A stretch of DNA of 18,825 nt from Microbacteriaceae bacterium (GTDB taxonomy: Bacteria > Actinomycetota > Actinomycetes > Actinomycetales > Microbacteriaceae), in the NCBI GenBank assembly GCA_022701925.1, contig JAKONM010000288.1, positions 1 to 18,825 on the forward strand, in the 5' to 3' direction. Positions within the stretch are counted from its first letter, which is position 1, and every line of letters begins with the position of its first letter. The notes beneath the pieces were generated by a model. That model was given only the letters and a program-made list of their open reading frames with translations, did not search any database and was not told the origin of the DNA. The position numbers were made by a program, and so were the translations under genes. Of this stretch, positions 1 to 6,975 are shown in pieces.

Positions 1-325
1 CGAGGATCCCCGGATCCGCCAGCGGGTTCCGGGTCACCCCCTGCATCACCGCGCCGGCCAGCCCCAGCGCCGCGCCGACGGCGAGCGCCAGGAGGGTGCG
101 CGGCACCCGCTTCTCCACGGCGGCCGCGGCGATGGTGTCCCCCGTGCCGGTGACGCCCTGCACGATGTCGCCCCAGCCGACCGCGCGCACGCCGAAGGCG
201 ATCGACGCCGCGGCGACCGCCGCCATCACCAGCACCGCGGCGACGAGCCAGCCGACGCGGACCGGCACCGGCCGCCGACGGCGGACCGGGGCCGATGCGC
301 GGGTGTGGCTGAGGACGGCGACCAC
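1..325 (-). CDS. FecCD-family iron-siderophore ABC permease, N-terminal part
   Basis: Membrane permease subunit of an iron(III)-siderophore ABC importer; only the first 108 codons are in the window and the gene runs off the left edge. A basic, cytoplasmic N-terminus (RRRR near residue 15) is followed by a hydrophobic helix at about residues 25-45. Then comes the FecCD signature: RVPRTLLALAVGAALGLAG, followed by AVMQGVTRNPLADPGIL, the highly conserved loop and helix of BtuC/FhuB/FepD proteins. The GTG start at 325 shares one base with the TAG stop of the upstream lipoprotein gene (TAGTG), so the two are translationally coupled and probably share the iron-regulated promoter near 1400. Further permease and ATPase genes are expected beyond the edge. 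Family assignment is firm; the siderophore is not predictable. Confidence 0.9.
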   Translation of the reverse strand, partial: MVAVLSHTRASAPVRRRRPVPVRVGWLVAAVLVMAAVAAASIAFGVRAVGWGDIVQGVTGTGDTIAAAAVEKRVPRTLLALAVGAALGLAGAVMQGVTRNPLADPGIL

Positions 326-1368
326 TAGACCTTCGCGGCGGCGGCGGAGAGCAGGTCGACGTACTTCCCGATGCCCCACTCCACCGACAGCGGGGTCGGG
401 TTGGCGGAGGCGGCCAGCGGCCCGTCGGCGCCCAGCGCGACGACGGAGCCGCGCTCGATCGCGGGGATCTTCCCCAGCAGCGGGTCGGACTGCATCGTCT
501 TCAGCAGCGCCGCGGAGCCGTAGAACACCAGCACGTCCACGTCCTTCAGGCGGTCGGCGTCCTCCGCACTGATCTCCGCGTAGAACGAGGAGGTGTCCTT
601 GCTGGCCTCCTCCACGACCTCCGGCGTCGTCATGCCCAGCTGCTCGAAGAACGCGGCGCGGGGGTCGGCGGTCGTGTAGACGTACAGCGAGCTGAGGTCG
701 GTCGGCCCCTTGGGCGCCACGAACGCGACGCTCTTCCCCGCGATGTCCGGCGCCTTCTCCGCCGCCGTCTCCACCTGGGAGTCCAGGGTGTCGATCAGCC
801 GCTGCCCCTCGGCCTTCAGCCCGAGCCCCTCGCTGTCGAGCAGGATCGTGTCGTCGAGCGACGTGGTCCAGGGCTTGTCCGGGTAGGCGACCACCGGCGC
901 GATCTGGCTGAGCTTGTCGTAGTCGTCCTGCGACAGGCCGGAGTAGGCGGCCAGGATGACGTCGGGCCGCGTGTCGGCGACCGCCTCGAAGTCGATGCCG
1001 GACGTCTCGTCGAACAGCACCGGCGTCTTCGCGCCCAGCGCCTTCAACTTCTCGGTCACCCAGGGCAGCACGCCGTCGCCGTCGTCGTCGCCGAACGTGA
1101 CCTTCGGCATGCCGACCGGCACGATGCCGAGGGCCAGCGGCACCTCCTGGTTCGACCAGGCGACCGTCGCGACCCGCACGGGCTTCTTCTCGATCGTCGC
1201 GGTGCCCAGGGCGCTCGTGATGGAGATCGGGAAGCCGGCGCCGGACGCGGACCCCGAGGGCGCGGCGGTGTCCGTGGAGCCGGCCCCCGCGGAGCAGCCG
1301 GAGAGGGCGAGGGCCGCCGCGACGGGCACGGCGAGCAGGGCGAGGCGCATGCGACGCAGGGAGGGCAT
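325..1368 (-). CDS. iron-siderophore ABC transporter substrate-binding lipoprotein
   Basis: Extracytoplasmic receptor (FhuD/FepB/FecB-like, peripla_BP_2 fold) that delivers ferric siderophore to the FecCD permease encoded directly downstream. The 347-residue protein starts with a lipoprotein signal: positive RRMR, a hydrophobic stretch and lipobox LSGC with the acylated cysteine at residue 25. A Ser/Ala/Gly-rich linker follows, then the two-lobed binding domain. Family-typical features are VATVAWSNQEVPLALGIVPVG near the start of the mature domain, FEAVADTRPDVILA, and the C-terminal WGIGKYVDLL. The first ATG (1368) is preferred because GGAG lies six bases upstream; an in-frame ATG at 1350 lacks such a site. 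Regulation by iron is indicated by the DtxR/IdeR-like box just upstream. The ligand cannot be named from sequence. Confidence 0.92.
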   Translation of the reverse strand: MPSLRRMRLALLAVPVAAALALSGCSAGAGSTDTAAPSGSASGAGFPISITSALGTATIEKKPVRVATVAWSNQEVPLALGIVPVGMPKVTFGDDDGDGVLPWVTEKLKALGAKTPVLFDETSGIDFEAVADTRPDVILAAYSGLSQDDYDKLSQIAPVVAYPDKPWTTSLDDTILLDSEGLGLKAEGQRLIDTLDSQVETAAEKAPDIAGKSVAFVAPKGPTDLSSLYVYTTADPRAAFFEQLGMTTPEVVEEASKDTSSFYAEISAEDADRLKDVDVLVFYGSAALLKTMQSDPLLGKIPAIERGSVVALGADGPLAASANPTPLSVEWGIGKYVDLLSAAAAKV

Positions 1369-1391
1369 GTGGAGCTCCAGTTCGAGACGAG

Positions 1392-1410
1392 TTAGGTGAG
1401 CCTAACCTTC
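1392..1410. promoter_or_regulatory. DtxR/IdeR iron box
   Basis: The 19-mer TTAGGTGAGCCTAACCTTC closely follows the DtxR/IdeR consensus TTAGGTTAGGCTAACCTAA, and its core is an inverted repeat. It starts 24 bp upstream of the lipoprotein ATG and covers the putative -10 box. Binding of the Fe(II)-loaded repressor would therefore block transcription of the siderophore operon. The consensus is established knowledge; regulation here is inferred. Confidence 0.85.
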
Positions 1411-1429
1411 CCCACCGGCCAGCGGTCAA
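1399..1429 (-). promoter_or_regulatory. candidate promoter of the siderophore operon
   Basis: On the minus strand TTGACC (1429-1424) and TAGGCT (1404-1399, fitting the TAnnnT rule) are separated by 19 bp, slightly long for a sigma-70-type promoter. The -10 element sits inside the iron box, as expected for repressor occlusion. The transcript would start about 30 nt before the ATG. Inferred only. Confidence 0.45.
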
Positions 1430-1472
1430 CCCCGGCCTGCGGATGGAGACCCCGGTCCCAGGTTCGAGAGCC

Positions 1473-1501
1473 TTGCAATTCGATAGGTTCCGATATATCG
1501 T
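1473..1501 (+). promoter_or_regulatory. candidate padR promoter with overlapping operator palindrome
   Basis: TTGCAA (1473-1478) and TATCGT (1496-1501) are spaced 17 bp. The perfect 10-bp palindrome CGATATATCG (1491-1500) overlaps the -10, and another CGATA lies at 1481-1485. This AT-rich patch is conspicuous in very GC-rich DNA. PadR regulators commonly repress their own gene by binding such AT-rich palindromes, so autoregulation is a reasonable inference. Confidence 0.45.
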
Positions 1502-1543
1502 GACAGCACGCTCCAGGTCGGAGCGACCATGGAAGGACACGAC

Positions 1544-2122
1544 ATGAATCACGATCACCACTCCCACGACGGCGCCCGCTTCGGGCACCGCGGTCCCCGC
1601 GGCGGCTTCGGCAGCCCCTGGGACGCCTTCGACCCCGCCCGCGGCATGCGCGGCTTCGGCGGACCCGGCTTCGGCCAGCACGGGCCCCGTGCCCGCCGCG
1701 GCGACGTGCGCAGCGCGATCCTCGGCCTGCTGGCCGACGGCCCCTCGAACGGCTACGGCCTGATCAAGGCCATCGGCGAGCGCACCGAGGGCGCCTGGAC
1801 CCCGAGCCCCGGCTCGGTCTACCCGACGCTGCAGCAGCTGGAGGACGAGGGCCTCGTCGCCCAGGAGGGCGGGCCGCGCAGCGCCTACTCCCTCACCGAC
1901 GCCGGCCGCACCCACGTCGACGCCCACCGCGAGGAGATCGACGCCGCGTTCCGCAGCGCCGGCGACCGGCACGCGGGCGGCGAGCCCCTGATGGCGGCCT
2001 TCGGCAAGCTGGCCGGCGCCGCCATGCAGTTCCGCAGCGGGGTCACCCCCGAGCAGCGGGCCCGCGCGACCGAGAAGGTCGACGAGCTGCGCCGCGAGCT
2101 GTACCGCATCCTGGGCGAGTGA
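1544..2122 (+). CDS. PadR-family transcriptional regulator with His/Gly-rich N-terminus
   Basis: DNA-binding repressor of 192 residues. Residues 1-50 are an unusual His-, Gly-, Phe- and Arg-rich extension opening with MNHDHHSHDG. Residues 53-125 are the PadR winged helix: GDVRSAILGLL, NGYGLIKAIGERT, then the hallmark PSPGSVYPTLQQLEDEGLV and the wing SAYSLTDAGR. The rest is helical and probably dimerises. Start 1544 is preferred because GGAAGGA lies six to seven bases upstream; an ATG at 1529 also has a GGAG nearby and would add five residues. The gene is divergent from the iron-siderophore operon with 175 bp between starts. E. coli YqjI, a metal-responsive PadR protein with a His-rich N-terminus, regulates a divergent ferric-siderophore reductase gene, so a metal-sensing role is possible but inferred. 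Gly/His-rich extensions are also common in actinobacterial PadR proteins with unknown ligands. Confidence 0.9.
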   Translation: MNHDHHSHDGARFGHRGPRGGFGSPWDAFDPARGMRGFGGPGFGQHGPRARRGDVRSAILGLLADGPSNGYGLIKAIGERTEGAWTPSPGSVYPTLQQLEDEGLVAQEGGPRSAYSLTDAGRTHVDAHREEIDAAFRSAGDRHAGGEPLMAAFGKLAGAAMQFRSGVTPEQRARATEKVDELRRELYRILGE

Positions 2123-2129
2123 GCCCGCG

Positions 2130-2180
2130 AGCACTCCCGGGGGCCGGCGCCTGATCGGCCCGGACCCCGGGAGTCGTGCT
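2130..2180 (+). terminator. strong hairpin after padR, covering the M18 ribosome-binding site
   Basis: ACTCCCGGGG (2133-2142) pairs perfectly with CCCCGGGAGT (2165-2174), and AGCAC (2130-2134) can extend the stem to GTGCT (2176-2180) past one bulged base. No T-tract follows, as usual in actinobacteria. It may end the padR transcript. Its 3' arm also contains GGGAG (2169-2173), the best Shine-Dalgarno of the next gene. Confidence 0.6.
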
Positions 2181-3496
2181 TGCATCGACGCATGGACACC
2201 GCCGCGCACATCGACGACCTGGCGGACTTCGTCGTCGCCTCCCCCAGCTCGTTCCATGCGGCGGCCGAGGTCGCCCGCCGGCTGCGAGCCCTGGGCTGGA
2301 CGCTGCTCGACGAGGCCGACGACTGGACCGGGCAGGTGGTCCCCGGCGCCCGCCTGGTGCTGATCCGCGACGGCGCGGTCGTCGCCTTCGCGGTCCCCCG
2401 CGACGCCGATGCGCTGACGCCCTTCCGGGTCGTCGGCGCGCACACCGACTCCCCCGGTCTGAAGCTGAAGCCGAACCCGGCCTTCGGCGCCGCCGGCTGG
2501 CAGCAGGCGGCCGTGGAGGTCTACGGCGGCCCGATCCTGGCCTCGTGGTTCGACCGCGAGGTCGAGCTGGCCGGCCGCGTCGTGGACGTCGACGGCCGGC
2601 AGCACCTGGTGCGCACCGGCCCGTGGGCCCGCGTGCCGCACCTGGCCATCCACCTGGACCGCGACACGAACTCCGGGTTCGCCCCGGACCGGCAGCGCGA
2701 GATGCAGCCCCTGATCGGCGCCGCCGACGGGCCGGACGTGCTGACCGCGCTCGCCGACTCCGTGCGCCTGCCGGTGGAGGCGATCGCCGGGCACGACCTG
2801 ATCACCTGCGACACGCAGCCGCCGCGCCGGTTCGGGGTGACCGGCGACCTGTTCGCCTCCCCGCGGCTCGACAACCTGACCAGCGTCCACGCGGCCCTGC
2901 GCGCCATGGAGCGGCTGGAGGTCGGGGGCGCGGTGGCGGTGCTGGCCGCCTTCGACCACGAGGAGGTCGGCTCGGAGACGCGGTCCGGCGCCGCGGGTCC
3001 GCTGCTGGCCGACGTGCTCGAACGCATCACGCTGGCGCTCGGCGGCGGCCGCGCCGAGCACGCCCGAGCCCTGGCCGCCTCCTGGTGCCTCTCCGCCGAC
3101 GCCGGCCACGCGGTGCACCCGAACCGCGCGGAGAAGCACGACCCGACGCACCGCCCGGTGGCCGGCGGGGGCCCGCTCCTGAAGATCAACGCGGTGCAGC
3201 GCTACACGACCGACGCCGTCGGCGCGTCGCTGTGGGGCCGGGTCTGCGCCGCCGCCGAGGTGCCGTGGCAGCCCTTCGTGTCGAACAACGATGTGCCCTG
3301 CGGGTCGACGATCGGCCCCATCGCCGCAACCCGGCTGGGCATGCGCACCCTCGACGTCGGCACCCCGCTGCTCTCGATGCACTCCGCGCGCGAGCTGTGC
3401 CACGTGGACGACCCCGGCCGGCTCGCCGCGGCCGCCGCCGTGTTCCTGGCCGCCGCGGAGCAGCCCGCCCAGGGGGTGCGGACGCGCGTCGCCTAA
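2180..3496 (+). CDS. M18-family zinc aminopeptidase (aspartyl aminopeptidase type)
   Basis: Cytoplasmic metallo-aminopeptidase that removes N-terminal, often acidic, residues from peptides using two zinc ions; family members form dodecameric tetrahedra. Numbering from the ATG at 2192 (434 residues), the key motifs are GAHTDSPGLKLKPNP (metal ligand His84), FASPRLDNLTS (bridging Asp227), FDHEEVGSETRSGA (catalytic and ligand Glu257/Glu258), SADAGHAVHPN (Asp303) and LSMHSARELCHVDD (ligand His397). All catalytic positions are present and the length is normal. The TTG at 2180 is listed as the start because GGGAG sits six bases upstream; the ATG at 2192 has no good ribosome-binding site but is a valid alternative. 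The aldo/keto reductase gene follows after 31 bp, probably co-transcribed. Physiological substrate unknown; likely peptide turnover. Confidence 0.92.
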   Translation: MHRRMDTAAHIDDLADFVVASPSSFHAAAEVARRLRALGWTLLDEADDWTGQVVPGARLVLIRDGAVVAFAVPRDADALTPFRVVGAHTDSPGLKLKPNPAFGAAGWQQAAVEVYGGPILASWFDREVELAGRVVDVDGRQHLVRTGPWARVPHLAIHLDRDTNSGFAPDRQREMQPLIGAADGPDVLTALADSVRLPVEAIAGHDLITCDTQPPRRFGVTGDLFASPRLDNLTSVHAALRAMERLEVGGAVAVLAAFDHEEVGSETRSGAAGPLLADVLERITLALGGGRAEHARALAASWCLSADAGHAVHPNRAEKHDPTHRPVAGGGPLLKINAVQRYTTDAVGASLWGRVCAAAEVPWQPFVSNNDVPCGSTIGPIAATRLGMRTLDVGTPLLSMHSARELCHVDDPGRLAAAAAVFLAAAEQPAQGVRTRVA

Positions 3497-3527
3497 CGTC
3501 CCCTCCCGGAACCACGAGGAGGTCCGC

Positions 3528-4340
3528 ATGCCCGCTCTGACCGACGCCTTCACGATCGCCGGCGACGTCCGCATCCCGAAGATCGGATTCGGCACCTGGC
3601 AGATCCCGGACGGGCCGGAGGCGTACGACTCCGTGCGCGCCGCGCTCGACGCCGGCTACCGGCACATCGACACCGCCCTGGCCTACGGCAACGAGGAGAG
3701 CGTGGGACGGGCCGTGCGCGACAGCGGGCTCGACCGCGACGAGGTCTTCATCACCACCAAGCTGCCCGCCGAGATCAAGGACGCCGACGGCGCGCGACGC
3801 GCGTTCGAGCAGTCGCAGCAGGGCCTGGACCTCGGGCACATCGACCTCTACCTGATCCACGCGCCCTGGCCGTGGACCTCCATCGGCTCCGACCACCGCG
3901 ACGGCAACGTCGCGGTCTGGAAGGTCTTCGAGCAGCTGTACGCCTCGGGCCGCACCCGCTCGATCGGGGTCTCGAACTTCTCGGTCGACGACCTGGAGTC
4001 GCTGGTCGCCGCCACCGACGTGCGCCCGCACGCGAACCAGATCAAGTGGCACGTGGGGTCGACCGAGTCGGCGACCACGGCGTGGTGCCAGACCCGGGGC
4101 GTGCTCGTGGAGGGCTACTCGCCGCTCGCCACCGGCGGGCTGCTCGACCAGGAGGTGCTGACGAGCGTGGCGGAGCGCGTCGGCCGCACCCCGGCGCAGG
4201 TCGCCATCCGCTACCTGCTCGAGCGGGACGTGCTGCCGCTGCCGAAGTCGGTGACGCCGAAGCGCATCGCCGAGAACGCCGACGTCGACTTCGAGCTGGA
4301 CGAGCAGGCCCTGCGCGACCTGGACGCCGTCCGGGCCTGA
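3528..4340 (+). CDS. aldo/keto reductase (2,5-diketo-D-gluconate reductase-like)
   Basis: NADPH-dependent oxidoreductase of the AKR superfamily, a soluble (beta/alpha)8 barrel of 270 residues that reduces aldehydes or ketones. The catalytic tetrad is visible: Asp48 and Tyr53 in HIDTALAYGNE, Lys78 in FITTKLP, His111 in LIHAPWP. IGVSNFSVDDL (middle) and the C-terminal cofactor motif LPKSVTPKRIAEN, which binds the 2'-phosphate of NADPH, are typical of AKR5-like bacterial enzymes. The start is fixed by GAGGAGG five bases upstream of the ATG; frames extending further upstream overlap the aminopeptidase and are rejected. It follows the M18 gene closely. The sequence does not allow a specific substrate to be named. 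Confidence 0.93.
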   Translation: MPALTDAFTIAGDVRIPKIGFGTWQIPDGPEAYDSVRAALDAGYRHIDTALAYGNEESVGRAVRDSGLDRDEVFITTKLPAEIKDADGARRAFEQSQQGLDLGHIDLYLIHAPWPWTSIGSDHRDGNVAVWKVFEQLYASGRTRSIGVSNFSVDDLESLVAATDVRPHANQIKWHVGSTESATTAWCQTRGVLVEGYSPLATGGLLDQEVLTSVAERVGRTPAQVAIRYLLERDVLPLPKSVTPKRIAENADVDFELDEQALRDLDAVRA

Positions 4341-4353
4341 CCCGTCGGATCCC

Positions 4354-4391
4354 GCTGCGGCGGGGCGGCCCTGGCCGCGTCCCGCCGCAGC
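4354..4391. terminator. bidirectional terminator between aldo/keto reductase and recQ
   Basis: GCTGCGGCGGG (4354-4364) pairs perfectly with CCCGCCGCAGC (4381-4391). The inner GCGGCC (4365-4370) pairs with GGCCGC (4373-4378), giving one long, almost uninterrupted stem. It lies between the stops of two convergent genes, so it can serve both strands. There is no clear T-tract. Confidence 0.8.
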
Positions 4392-4401
4392 GCGTCCGCG
4401 G

Positions 4402-6240
<1,839 letters not shown>

Positions 6241-6305
6241 GCCGCGCAGAGTACGCGTCGCCTCCGACACGCGCGGGACCCGCCCCTGGGGAGGAGCGGA
6301 GTGAG

Positions 6306-6355
6306 CTCCGCCGCTCAGGAGATCCTGGAGCGGACGGATCTCCTGGACGGCGGAG
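6306..6355 (-). terminator. strong hairpin terminator of the helicase-DUF1684 operon
   Basis: CTCCGCCG (6306-6313) pairs with CGGCGGAG (6348-6355), and inside it CAGGAGATCC (6316-6325) pairs perfectly with GGATCTCCTG (6336-6345), separated by a 2x2 internal loop. It begins three bases beyond the DUF1684 stop on the minus strand. A competing small hairpin, GCGGAG (6296-6301) with CTCCGC (6306-6311), overlaps one arm. No T-tract. Confidence 0.8.
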
Positions 6356-6357
6356 GA

Positions 6358-6975
6358 TCAGTACTGGGTGAAGGTGCGCTCGCCCGCGGCCACGTCGACC
6401 GCCAGCACGTTGCCGGCCTGGGCCAGCGGGCACGCCCACTCCGGGTCGTAGGCGCAGGACGGGTTGTAGGCGAAGTTCAGGTCGAGCACCAGCGCCTCCC
6501 CGACCCGGCCCAGGTCGGAGCCCTTCACCGTGTCGAGCAGGTAGCGCCCGCCGCCGTAGGTGCCGCCGGGCTTCCCGGCCGAGCGGTCCTTGACCGGCAG
6601 GAACAGCCCGCCGCCGTAGGAGGCCAGCCACCACACGTCCAGCGACCCGAGGTCGCCCAGCCGCACGCGGCCGATGCGCTCGAAGGGCACGACGCCGTCG
6701 GTGCCGGTGGGCACCTCCATGCGGGCCTCCTCCGCCGGCTCGACCTCGGCGACGAAGCGCCAGGCCGGGTCGTAGGCCGGGACCGGCAGGCCCTCGAAGG
6801 CCTCCCGGTCCTGCGGCAGCAGCGGGGAGGAGGGGTGCGTGCGGAACAGGTCGTCGCGACCGCGGCGCCACGCGTCGTGCGCCGTCGCCGGGTCGGACTC
6901 GGCCCGCACGGCGTCGTACAGGGCGTGCACCCGCACGCGCCAGTCCGCCACGGCCAGCCTCGCGGCGGCGGTCAC
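6358..6975 (-). CDS. DUF1684 domain protein
   Basis: Conserved protein of 205 residues with no established biochemical function. DUF1684 hallmarks are visible: an N-terminal helical part with RGRDDLFRTHPSSPL (about residues 38-52), a central beta-rich region with LFLPVKDRSAG and TYGGGRYLLDT, and the C-terminal signature LDLNFAYNPSCAYDPEWACP (165-184), which carries two cysteines. There is no signal peptide or membrane segment, so it is probably cytoplasmic. The GTG start overlaps the TGA stop of the RNA helicase gene by four bases (GTGA), indicating translational coupling. The open frame also extends upstream through the helicase in another frame, but that part is spurious. A link to RNA metabolism is only suggested by the coupling. 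Confidence 0.85.
   Translation of the reverse strand: MTAAARLAVADWRVRVHALYDAVRAESDPATAHDAWRRGRDDLFRTHPSSPLLPQDREAFEGLPVPAYDPAWRFVAEVEPAEEARMEVPTGTDGVVPFERIGRVRLGDLGSLDVWWLASYGGGLFLPVKDRSAGKPGGTYGGGRYLLDTVKGSDLGRVGEALVLDLNFAYNPSCAYDPEWACPLAQAGNVLAVDVAAGERTFTQY

Noticed and set aside
3291..3527. Upstream extension of the aldo/keto reductase frame
   Set aside because: It overlaps the catalytic C-terminus of the M18 peptidase, and a strong GAGGAGG marks the ATG at 3528.
6241..6357. A small RNA gene between recQ and DUF1684
   Set aside because: The only structure is the hairpin immediately after the DUF1684 stop, adequately explained as a terminator; no promoter is evident.
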